Position numbers and translations under genes: made by a program | Shown here: in pieces, positions 34,585 to 46,109 of the stretch | How the letters are laid out: every line of letters starts with the position of its first letter | Position numbering within the stretch: the stretch's first letter is position 1 | Notes under the pieces: generated by a model | What the model saw: the letters and a program-made list of their open reading frames with translations, nothing else | Database searches by the model: none | Told to the model about the DNA's origin: nothing | Assembly (NCBI RefSeq): GCF_032854445.1 | Contig: NW_027018087.1 | Location: 23,314 to 87,313 of the forward strand | Direction of reading: 5' to 3' | Length of the DNA: 64,000 nt | DNA from: Liolophura sinensis | Taxonomy: Eukaryota > Mollusca > Polyplacophora > Chitonida > Chitonidae

Positions 34585-36780
34585 CTTATACTAGTAGCAC
34601 TGGAACAGTTTTTCCACTTTTGCATTTTTGCCTGGTCTTTTTGTTAATTGAAATCGGCTAAACTGTACTCTGTACAATCGCGACTGGTCATTACTATATT
34701 CAACTTTTGACTATAAGTTATGTGCCCTTCGGTAGCCCAGAAGACGTCAAATCTTTGGGCTAAGCCCATTTAACTCACCCAGCAATTGCCTTACTTCTAA
34801 GTGCAAGACAATCTCAATGTCTTTATCTACGTGTAGAAAAACCACACCATTTGTACGTGAAAAACACAAGGTACTTGATACAGTCTGCTGTAAAAAGTAC
34901 AACTGAACACTAACCCACTTCAGTAAGGTGCCAAAAGATGCGGAATTGAGCCAGGCATCGGCAGCTGTTGAAAAATTGCAAATTTCCCTGGTTTCCATGG
35001 AGTAAGAGCCGTTGCTACGCACGTGATTACGACATAAATGATCATTCAATTGTCGCTACAGGCAAAAGTATTGGTCGGAGAGCAACGCGGATTGCACCAT
35101 TCGATTTCTCGTCACAAAATACGTCGGATTAGGCTCTTACTAGTAGCACTGGAACAGTTTTTCCACTTTTGCATTTTTGCCTGGTCTTTTTGTTAATTGA
35201 AATCGGCTACACTGTACTCTGTACAATCGCGACTGGTCATTACTATATTCAACTTTTGACTATAAGTTATGTGCCCTTCGGTAGCCCAGAAGACCTGAAA
35301 TCTTTGGGCTAAGCCCATTTAACTCACCCAGCAATTGCCTTACTTCTAAGTGCAAGACAATCTCAATGTCTTTATCTACGTGTAGAAAAACCACACCATT
35401 TGTACATGAAAACCACAAGGTACTTGATACAGTCTGCTGTAAAAAGTACAACTGAACACTGACCCACTTCAGTAAGGTGCCAAAAGATGCGGAATTGAGC
35501 CAGGCATCGGCAGCTGTTGAAAAATTGCAAATTTCCCTGGTTTCCATGGAATAAGAGCCGTTGCTGGGCACGTGATTATGACATAAATGATCATTCAATT
35601 GTCACTACAGCCAAAAGTATTGGTCGGAGAGCAACGCGGTTTGCACCATTCGATTTCTCGTCACAAAATACGTCGGATTAGCCTCTTACCAACAGCACTG
35701 GAACAGTTTTTCCACTTTTGCATTTTTACCTGGTCTTTTTGTTAATTGAAATCGGCTACACTGTACTCTGTAGAATCGCGACTGGTCATTACTATATTCA
35801 ACTTTTGACTATAAGTTATGTGCCCTTCGGTAGCCCAGAAGACGTCAAATCTATCGGCTAAGCCCATTCAACTCACCCAGCAATTGTCTTACTTCTAAGT
35901 CCAAGACAATCTCAATGTCTTTATCTACGTGTAGAAAAACCAGACCATTTGTACATAAAAAGCACAAGGTACTTGATACAGTCTGCTGTGAAAAGTACAA
36001 CTAAACACTGACCCACATTTATAAGGTGCCAAAAGATGTGGAATTGGGCCAGGCATCGGCAGCTGTTAAAAAATTCCAAATATCCCTGGTTTCCATGGAG
36101 TAAGAGCCGTTGCTGGGCACGTGATTATGACATCAATAATCATTGATCTGTCGCTACGGCCAAAAGTATTGGTCGGAGAGCAACGCGGTTTGCACCATTC
36201 GATTTCTCGTCACAAAATACGTTGGATTAGCCTCTTACTAGTAGCACTGGAAGAGTCTTTCCACTTTTGCATTTTTGCCTGGTCTTTTTGTTAATTGAAA
36301 TCGGCTAAACTGTACTCTGTACATTCGCGACTGGTCATTACTATATTCAACTTTTGACTATATGTTATGTTCCCTTCGGTAGCCCAGAAGACCTGAAATC
36401 TTTCGGCTCAGCCCATTTAACTCACCCAGCAATTGTCTTACTTCTAAGTGCAAGACAATCTCAATGTCTTTATCTACGTGTAGAAAAACCAGACCATTTG
36501 TACATAAAAAACACAAGGTACTTGATACAGTCTGCTGTAAAAAGTACAACTGAACACTGACCCACTTCAGTAAGGTGCCAAAAGATGCGGAATTGAGCCA
36601 GGCATCGGCAGCTGTTGAAAAATTGCAAATTTCCCTGGTTTCCATGGAGTAAGAGCCGTTGCTGGGCACGTGATTATGACATCAATAATCATTGATCTGT
36701 CGCTACAGCCAAAAGTATTGGTCGGAGAGCAACGCGGTTTGCACCATTCGATTTCTCGTCACAAAATACGTCGGATTAGC
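34585..36780. repeat. Four-monomer block m64-m67 (A-A-B-A)
   Basis: Starts are 34585, 35134, 35683 and 36232. m64 has 'gctacgcacg', 'caggc' and 'cggattg'. m65 has 'catgaaaaccac' and 'ggaataag'. m66 is form B with 'ctatcggc', 'aaaaagcac' and 'tacgttgg'. m67 has 'ggaagagtctttcc', 'atgttatgttccc' and 'ggctcagcc'. The same order of types appears at m81-m84 (43914-46109), so the two blocks are paralogous. Confidence 0.82.
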
Positions 36781-39525
36781 CTCTTTCTAGTAGCACTGCA
36801 ACAGTTTTTCCACTTTTGCATTTTTGCTTCGTCTTTTTGTTAATTGAAATCGGCTAAACTGTACTCTGTACAATCGCGACTGGTCATTACTATATTCAAC
36901 TTTTGACTATAAGTTATGTGCCCTTCGGTAGCCCAGAAGACGTCAAATCTTTGGGCTAAGCCCATTTAACTCACCCAGCAATTGCCTTACTTCTAAGTCC
37001 AAGACAATCTTAATGTCTTTATCTACGTGTAGAAAAACCACACCATTTGTACGTGAAAAACACAAGGTACTTGATACAGTCTGCTGTAAAAAGTACAACT
37101 GAACACTGACCCACTTCAGTAAGGTGCCAAAAGATGTGGAATTGAGCCAGGCATCGGCAGCTGTTGAAAAATTGCAAATTTCCCTGGTTTCCATGGAGTA
37201 AGAGCCGTTGCTGGGCACGTGATTATGACATCAATGATCATTCAATTGTCACTACAGCCAAAAGTATTGGTCGGAGAGCAACGTGGATTGCACCATTCGA
37301 TTTCTCGTCACAAAATACGTCGGATTAGGCTCTTACTAGTAGCACTGGAACAGTTTTTCCACTTTTGCATTTTTGCCTGGTCTTTTTGTTAATTGAAATC
37401 GGCTACACTGTACTCTCTACAATCGCGACTGGTCATTACTATATTCAACTTTTGACTATAAGTTATGTGCCCTTCGGTAGCCCAGAAGACCTGAAATCTT
37501 TGGGCCAGGCCCATTTAACTCACCCAGCAATTGTCTTACTTCTAAGTCCAAGACAATCTCAATGTCTTTATCTACGTGTAGAAAAACCACACCATTTGTA
37601 CATAAAAACCACAAGGTACTTGATACAGTCTGCTGTGAAAAGTACAACTAAACACTGACCCACATTTTTAAGGTGCCAAAAGATGCAAAATTGTGCCAGA
37701 CATCGGCAGCTGTTAAAAATTTGCAAATATCCATGGTTTCCATGGAGTAAGAGCCGTTGCTGGGCACGTGATTATGACATCAATGATCAATCAATTGTCG
37801 CTACAGCCAAAAGTATTGGTCGGAGAGGAACGCGGTTTGCACCATTCGATTTCTCGTCACAAAATACGTCGGATTAGCCTCTTACCAGAAGCACTGGAAC
37901 AGTTTTTCCACTTTTGCATTTTTGCCTGGTCTTTTTGTTAATTGAAATCGGCTACACTGTACTCTGTACAATCGCGACTGGTCATTACTATATTCAACTT
38001 TTGACTATAAGTTATGTGCCCTTCGGTAGCCCAGAAGACGTCAAATCTTTGGGCTAAGCCCATTTAACTCACCCAGCAATTGTCTTACTTCTAAGTGCAA
38101 GACAATCTCAATGTCTTTATCTACGTGTAGAAAAACCAGACCATTTGTACATAAAAAACACAAGGTACTTGATACAGTCTGCTGTAAAAAGTACAACTGA
38201 ACACTGACCCACTTCAGTAAGGTGCCAAAAGATGCGGAATTGAGCCAGGCATCGGCAGCTGTTGAAAAATTGCAAATTTCCCTGGTTTCCATGGAGTAAG
38301 AGCCGTTGCTGGGCACGTGATTATGACATCAATGATCATTCAATTGTCACTACAGCCAAAAGTATTGGTCGGAGAGAAACGCGGTTTGCACCATTCGATT
38401 TCTCGTCACAAAATACGTCGGATTAGCCGCTTACCAGCAGCACTGGAACAGTTTGTCCACTTTTGCATTTTTGCCTGGTCTTTTTGTTAGTTGAAATCGG
38501 CTACACTGTACTCTGTACAATCGCGACTGGTCATTACTATATTCAACTTTTGACTATAAGTTATGTGCCCTTCGGTAGCCCAGAAGACCTGAAATCTTTG
38601 GGCTAAGCCCATTTAACTCACCCAGCAATTGCCTTACTTCTAAGTGCAAGATAATCTCAATGTCTTTATCTACGTGTAGAAAAACCAGACCATTTGTACG
38701 TGAAAAACACAAGGTACTTGATACAGTCTGCTGTAAAAAGTACAACTAAACACTAACCCACTTCAGTAAGTTGCCAAAAGATGCGGAATTGAGCCAGGCA
38801 TCGGCAGCTGTTGAAAAATTGCAAATTTCCCTGGTTTCCATGGAGTAAGAGCCGTTGCTGGGCACGTGATTATGACATAAATTATCATTCAATTGTCACT
38901 ACAGCCAAAAGTATTGGTCGGAGAGCAACGCGGTTTGCACCATTCGATTTGTCGTCACAAAATACGTCGGATTAGCCTCTTACCAGCAGCACTGGAACAG
39001 TTTTTCCACTTTTGCATTTTTACCTGGTCTTTTTGTTAATTGAAATCGGCTACACTGTACTCTGTACAATCGCGACTGGTCATTACTATATTCAGCTTTT
39101 GACTATAAGTTATGTGCCCTTCGGTAGCCCAGAAGACGTCAAATCTATCGGCTAAGCCCATTCAACTCACCCAGCAATTGTCTTGTTTCTAAGTGCAAGA
39201 CAATCTCAATGTCTTTATCTACGTGTAGAAAAACCAGACCATTTGTACATAAAAAACACAAGGTACTTGATACAGTCTGCTGTGAAAAGTACAACTAAAC
39301 ACTGACCCACATTTATAAGGTGCCAAAAGATGTGGATTTGGGCCAGGCATCGGCAGCTGTTAAAAAATTGCAAATATCCCTGGTTTCCATGGAGTAAGAG
39401 CCGTTGCTGGGCACGTGATTATGACATCAATAATCATTGATCTGTCGCTACAGCCAAAAGTATTGGTCGGAGAGCAACGCGGTTTGCACCATTCGATTTC
39501 TCGTCACAAAATACGTCGGATTAGG
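36781..39525. repeat. Second kind of five-monomer unit, copy 1 (m68-m72)
   Basis: Starts are 36781, 37330, 37879, 38428 and 38977; length 2745. m68 has 'gcttcg', 'cttaatg' and 'acgtggattg'. m69 is form B with 'gggccaggccc', 'cacatttttaagg', 'gatgcaaaattg', 'ccagacatc', 'aaaaatttgc' and 'gagaggaacg'. m70 has 'ccagaagc' and 'gagagaaacg'. m71 has 'gtttgtcc' and 'gttagttg'. m72 is form B with 'ctatcggc' and 'gatttggg'. m69 is related to m36, so this unit shares ancestry with the 18670-27996 units. Confidence 0.88.
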
Positions 39526-42270
39526 CTCTTACTAGTAGCACGGCAACAGTTTTTCCACTTTTGCATTTTTGCTTCGTCTTTTTGTTAATTGAAATCGGCT
39601 AAACTGTACTCTGTACAATCGCGACTGGTCATTACTATATTCAACTTTTGACTATAAGTTATGTGCCCTTCGGTAGCCCAGAAGACGTCAAATCTTTGGG
39701 CTAAGCCCATTTAACTCACCCAGCAATTGCCTTACTTCTAAGTCCAAGACAATCTTAATGTCTTTATCTACGTGTAGAAAAACCACACCATTTGTACGTG
39801 AAAAACACAAGGTACTTGATACAGTCTGCTGTAAAAAGTACAACTGAACACTGACCCACTTCAGTAAGGTGCCAAAAGATGTGGAATTGAGCCAGGCATC
39901 GGCAGCTGTTGAAAAATTGCAAATTTCCCTGGTTTCCATGGAGTAAGAGCCGTTGCTGGGCACGTGATTATGACATCAATGATCATTCAATTGTCACTAC
40001 AGCCAAAAGTATTGGTCGGAGAGCAACGTGGATTGCACCATTCGATTTCTCGTCACAAAATACGTCGGATTAGGCTCTTACTAGTAGCACTGGAACAGTT
40101 TTTCCACTTTTGCATTTTTGCCTGGTCTTTTTGTTAATTGAAATCGGCTACACTGTACTCTGTACAATCGCGACTGGTCATTACTATATTCAACTTTTGA
40201 CTATAAGTTATGTGCCCTTCGGTAGCCCAGAAGACCTGAAATCTTTGGGCCAGGCCCATTTAACTCACCCAGCAATTGTCTTACTTCTAAGTCCAAGACA
40301 ATCTCAATGTCTTTATCTACGTGTAGAAAAACCACACCATTTGTACATAAAAACCACAAGGTACTTGATACAGTCTGCTGTGAAAAGTACAACTAAACAC
40401 TGACCCACATTTTTAAGGTGCCAAAAGATGCAAAATTGCGCCAGACATCGGCAGCTGTTAAAAATTTGCAAATATCCATGGTTTCCATGGAGTAAGAGCC
40501 GTTGCTGGGCACGTGATTATGACATCAATGATCAATCAATTGTCGCTACAGCCAAAAGTATTGGTCGGAGAGGAACGCGGTTTGCACCATTCGATTTCTC
40601 GTCACAAAATACGTCGGATTAGCCTCTTACCAGAAGCACTGGAACAGTTTTTCCACTTTTGCATTTTTGCCTGGTCTTTTTGTTAATTGAAATCGGCTAC
40701 ACTGTACTCTGTACAATCGCGACTGGTCATTACTATATTCAACTTTTGACTATAAGTTATGTGCCCTTCGGTAGCCCAGAAGACGTCAAATCTTTGGGCT
40801 AAGCCCATTTAACTCACCCAGCAATTGCCTTACTTCTAAGTGCAAGACAATCTCAATGTCTTTATCTACGTGTAGAAAAACTACACCATTTGTACGTGAA
40901 AACCACAAGGTACTTGATACAGTCTGCTGTAAAAAGTACAACTGAACATTGACCCACTTCAGTAAGGTGCCAAAAGATGCGGAATTGAGCCAGGCATCGG
41001 CAGTTGTTGAAAAATTGCAAATTTCCCTGGTTTCCATGGAGTAAGAGCCGTTGCTGGGCACGTGATTATGACATAAATGATCATTCAATTGTCACTATAG
41101 CCAAAAGTATTGGTCGGAGAGCAACGCGGTTTGCACCATTCGATTTCTCGTCACAAAATACGTCGGATTAGCTTCTTACCAGCAGCACTGGAACAGTTTG
41201 TCCACTTTTGCATTTTTGCCTGGTCTTTTTGTTAGTTGAAATCGGCTACACTGTACTCTGTACAATCGCGACTGGTCATTACTATATTCAACTTTTGACT
41301 ATAAGTTATGTGCCCTTCGGTAGCCCAGAAGACCTGAAATCTTTGGGCTAAGCCCATTTAACTCACCCAGCAATTGTATTACTTCTAAGTGCAAGACAAT
41401 CTCAATGTCTTTATCTACGTGTAGAAAAACCAGACCATTTGTACATAAAAAACACAAGGTACTTGATACAGTCTGCTGTAAAAAGTACAACTAAACACTG
41501 ACCCACATTTATAAGGTGCCAAAAGATGTGGAATTGGGCCAGGCATCGGCAGCTGTTAAAAAATTGCAAATATCCCTGGTTTCCATGGAGTAAGAGCCGT
41601 TGCTGGGCACGTGATTATGACATCAATGATCATTGATCTGTCGCTACAGCCAAAAGTATTGGTCGGAGAGCAACGCGGTTTGCACCATTCGATTTCTCGT
41701 CACAAAATACGTTGGATTAACCTCTTACTAGTAGCACTGGAAGAGTCTTTCCACTTTTGCATTTTTGCTTCGTCTTTTTGTTAATTGAAATCGGCTAAAC
41801 TGTACTCTGTACAATCGCGACTGGTCATTACTATATTCAACTTTTGACTATATGTTATGTGCCCTTCGGTAGCCCAGAAGACCTGAAATCTTTGGGCTAA
41901 GCCCATTTAACTCACCCAGCAATTGCCTTACTTCTAAGTGCAAGACAATCTCAATGTCTTTATCTACGTGTAGAAAAACCAGACCATTTGTACATAAAAA
42001 ACACAAGGTACTTGATACAGTCTGCTGTAAAAAGTACAACTGAACACTGACCCACTTCAGTAAGGTGCCAAAAGATGCGGAATTGAGCCAGGCATCGGCA
42101 GCTGTTGAAAAATTGCAAATTTCCCTGGTTTCCATGGAGTAAGAGCCGTTGCTGGGCACGTGATTATGACATAAATGATCATTCAATTGTCACTACATGC
42201 AAAAGTATTGGTCGGAGAGCAACGCGGTTTGCACCATTCGATTTCTCGTCACAAAATACGTCGGATTAGC
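39526..42270. repeat. Second kind of five-monomer unit, copy 2 (m73-m77)
   Basis: Starts are 39526, 40075, 40624, 41173 and 41722; length 2745. m73 and m74 match m68 and m69 almost fully; m73 has 'cacggcaac' and m74 'ttgcgccagac'. m75 corresponds to m70 but resembles m38 ('aactacacc', 'gtgaaaaccac'). m76 shares the 'gtttgtcc ... gttagttg' start of m71 but is form B. m77 has 'ggaagagtctttcc' and 'ctacatgc' and does not match m72. Identity therefore decays along the unit. Confidence 0.85.
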
Positions 42271-45200
42271 CTCTTACCAGCAGCACTGGAACAGTTTGTC
42301 CACTTTTGCATTTTTACCTGGTCTTTTTGTTAATTGAAATCGGCTACACTGTACTCTGTACAATCGCGACTGGTCATTACTATATTCAACTTTTGACTAT
42401 AAGTTATGTGCCCTTCGGTAGCCCAGAAGACCTGAAATCTTTCGGCTAAGCCCATTTAACTCACCCAGCAATTGCCTTACTTCTAAGTGCAAGACAATCT
42501 CAATGTCTTTATCTACGTGTAGAAAACACACCATTTGTACGTGAAAAACACAAGGTACTTGATACAGTCTGCTGTAAAAAGTACAACTGACCACAGACCC
42601 ACATGAATAAGGTGCCAAAAGATGCGGAATTGAGCCAGGCATCGGCAGCTGTTGAAAAATTGCAAATTTCCCTGGTTTCCATGGAGTAAGAGCCGTTGCT
42701 GGGCACGTGATTATGACATAAATGATCATTCAATTGTCACTACAGCCAAAAGTATTGGTCGGAGAGCAACGCGTTTTGCACCATTCGATTTGTCGTCACA
42801 AAACACGTCGGATTAGCCTCTTAACAGCAGCACTGGAACAGTTTTTCACTTTTGCATTTTTGCCTGGTCTTTTTGTTAATTGGAAACCGGCTACACTGCA
42901 CTCTGTACAATCGCAACTGGTCATTACTATATTCAACTTTTGACTATAAGTTATGTGCCCTTCGGTAGCCCAGAAGACCTGAAAATCTTTGGGCTAAGCC
43001 CATTTAACTCACCCAGCAATTGTCTTACTTCTAAGTGCAAGACAATCTCAATGTCTTTATCTACGTGTAGAAAAACCAGACCATTTGTACATAAAAAACA
43101 CAAGGTACTTGATACAGTCTGCTGTAAAAAGTACAACTGAACACTGACCCACATTTATAAGGTGCCAAAAGATGTGGAATTGGGCCAGGCATCGGCAGCT
43201 GTTAAAAAATTGCAAATATCCCTGGTTTCCATGGAGTAAGAGCCGTTGCTGGGCACGTGATTATGACATCAATGATCATTCTGTCGCTACAGCCAAAAGT
43301 ATTGGTCGGAGAGCAACGCGGTTTGCACCATTCGATTTCTCGTCACAAAATACGTCGGATTAGGCTCATACTAGTAGCACTGGAACAGTTTTTCCACTTT
43401 TGCATTTTTGCTTCGTCTTTTTGTTAATTGAAATCGGCTACACTGTACTCTGTACAATCGCGACTGGTCATTACTATATTCAACTTTTGACTATATGTTA
43501 TGTGCCCTTCGGTAGCCCAGAAGACGTCAAATCTTTCGGCTAAGCCCATTTAACTCACCCAGCAATTGCCTTACTTCTAAGTGCAAGACAATCTCAATGT
43601 CTTTATCTACGTGTAGGAAAACCAGACCATTTGTACATGAAAAACACAAGGTACTTGATACAGTCTGCTGTAAAAAGTACAACTGAACACTTACCCACTT
43701 CAGTAAGGTGCCAAAAGATGCGGAATTGAGCCAGGCATCGGCAGCTGTTGAAAAATTGCAAATTTCCCTGGTTTCCATGGAGTAAGAGCCGTTGCTACGC
43801 ACGTGATTATGACATAAATGATCATTCAATTGTCGCTACAGGCAAAAGTATTGGTCGGAGAGCAACGCGGATTGCACCATTCGATTTCTCGTCACAAAAT
43901 ACGTCGGATTAGGCTCTTACTAGTAGCACTGGAACAGTTTTTCCACTTTTGCATTTTTGCTTCGTCTTTTTGTTAATTGAAATCGGCTACACTGTACTCT
44001 GTACAATCGCGACTGGTCATTACTATATTCAACTTTTGACTATAAGTTATGTGCCCTTCGGTAGCCCAGAAGACGTCAAATCTTTCGGCTAAGCCCATTT
44101 AACTCACCCAGCAATTGCCTTACTTCTAAGTGCAAGACAATCTCAATGTCTTTATCTACGTGTAGGAAAACCAGACCATTTGTACATGAAAAACACAAGG
44201 TACTTGATACAGTCTGCTGTAAAAAGTACAACTGAACACTTACCCACTTCAGTAAGGTGCCAAAAGATGCGGAATTGAGCCAGGCATCGGCAGCTGTTGA
44301 AAAATTGCAAATTTCCCTGGTTTCCATGGAGTAAGAGCCGTTGCTACGCACGTGATTATGACATAAATCATCATTCAATTGTCGCCACAGGCAAAAGTAT
44401 TGGTCGGAGAGCAACGCGGATTGCACCATTCGATTTCTCGTCACAAAATACGTCGGATTAGGCTCTTACTAGTAGCACTGGAACAGTTTTTCCACTTTTG
44501 CATTTTTGCCTGGTCTTTTTGTTAATTGAAATCGGCTACACTGTACTCTGTACAATCGCGAATGGGCATTACTATATTCAACTTTTGACTATAAGTTATG
44601 TGCCCTTCGGTAGCCCAGAAGACCTGAAATCTTTGGGCTAAGCCCATTTAACTCACCCAGCAATTGCCTTACTTCTAAGTCCAAGACAATCTCAATGTCT
44701 TTATCTACGTGTAGAAAAACCACACCATTTGTACGTGAAAACCACAAAGTACTTGATACAGTCTGCTGTAAAAAGTACAACTGAACACTGACCCACTTCA
44801 GTAAGGTGCCAAAGATGCGGAATTGAGCCAGGCATCGGCAGCTGTTGAAAAATTGCAAATTTCCCTGGTTTCCATGGAGTAAGAGCCGTTGCTGGGCACG
44901 TGATTATGACATAAATGATCATTCATTGTCACTACAGCCAAAAGTATTGGTCGGAGAGCAACGCGGATTGCACCATTTCGATTTCTCGTCACAAAATACG
45001 TCGGATTAGCCTCTTACCAGCAGCACTGGAACAGTTTTTCCACTTTTGCATTTTTACCTGGTCTTTTTGTTAATTGAAATCGGCTAAACTGTACTCTGTA
45101 CAATCGCGACTGGTCATTACTATATTCAACTTTTGACTATAAGTTATGTGCCCTTCGGTAAGCCCAGAAGACGTCAAATCTATCGGCTAAGCCCATTCAA

Positions 45201-46109
45201 CTCACCCAGCAATTGTCTTACTTCTAAGTCCAAGACAATCTCAAATGTCTTTATCTACGTGTAGAAAAACCACACCATTTGTACATAAAAAGCACAAGGT
45301 ACTTGATACAGTCTGCTGTGAAAAGTACAACTAAACACTGACCCACATTTATAGGTGCCAAAAGATGTGGAATTGGGCCACGGCATCGGCAGCTGTTAAA
45401 AAATTGCAAATATCCCTGGTTTCCATGGAGTAAGAGCCGTTGCTGGGCACGTGATTATGACATCAATAATCATTGATCTGTCGCTACAGCCAAAAGTATT
45501 GGTCGGAGAGCAACGCGGTTTGGCACCATTCGATTTCTCGTCACAAAATACGTTGGATTAGCCTCTACTAGTAAGCACTGGAAGAGTCTTTCCACTTTTG
45601 CATTTTTGCTTCGTCTTTTTGTTAATTGAAATCGGCTAAACTGTACTCTGTACAATCGCGACTGGTCATTACTTATATTCAACTTTTGACTATATGTTAT
45701 GTGCCCTTCGGTAGCCCAGAAGACCTGAAATCTTTGGGCTAAGCCCATTTAACTCACCCAGCAATTGCCTTACTTCTAAGTGCAAGACAATCTCAATGTC
45801 TTTATCTACGTGTAGAAAAACCAGACCATTTGTACATAAAAAACACAAGGTACTTGATACAGTCTGCTGTAAAAAGTACAACTGAACACTGACCCACTCA
45901 GTAAGGTGCCAAAAGATGCGAATTGAGCCAGGCATCGGCAGCTGTTGAAAAATTGCAAATTTCCCTGGTTTCCATGGAGTAAGAGCCGTTGCTGGGCACG
46001 TGATTATGACATAAATGATCATTCAATTGTCACTACATGCAAAAGTATTGTCGGAGAGCAACGCGGTTTGCACCATTCGATTTCTCGTCACAAAATACGT
46101 CGGATTAGC
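42271..46109. repeat. Seven monomers m78-m84, degenerate relative of the seven-monomer unit, noisy
   Basis: Starts are 42271, 42818, 43365, 43914, 44463, 45011 and 45563; lengths 547, 547, 549, 549, 548, 552 and 547. m78 is form C with 'aaacacg' like type P. m79 is B with 'gcaactgg' like type Q. m80 and m81 are two type-T monomers in a row ('gtaggaaaacc', 'cacttaccc', 'gctacgcacg'). m82 has the U marker 'cgaatgggc' but is form A. m83 and m84 match m66 and m67. m79 has lost three bases in 'atcattctgtcgc'. One-base indels are frequent except in m80-m81. Confidence 0.85.

Noticed and set aside
43280-43281. Target site or insertion scar at the three-base loss in m79 ('atcattctgtcgc')
   Set aside because: No inserted sequence or target-site duplication; it is a simple small deletion in a noisy monomer.
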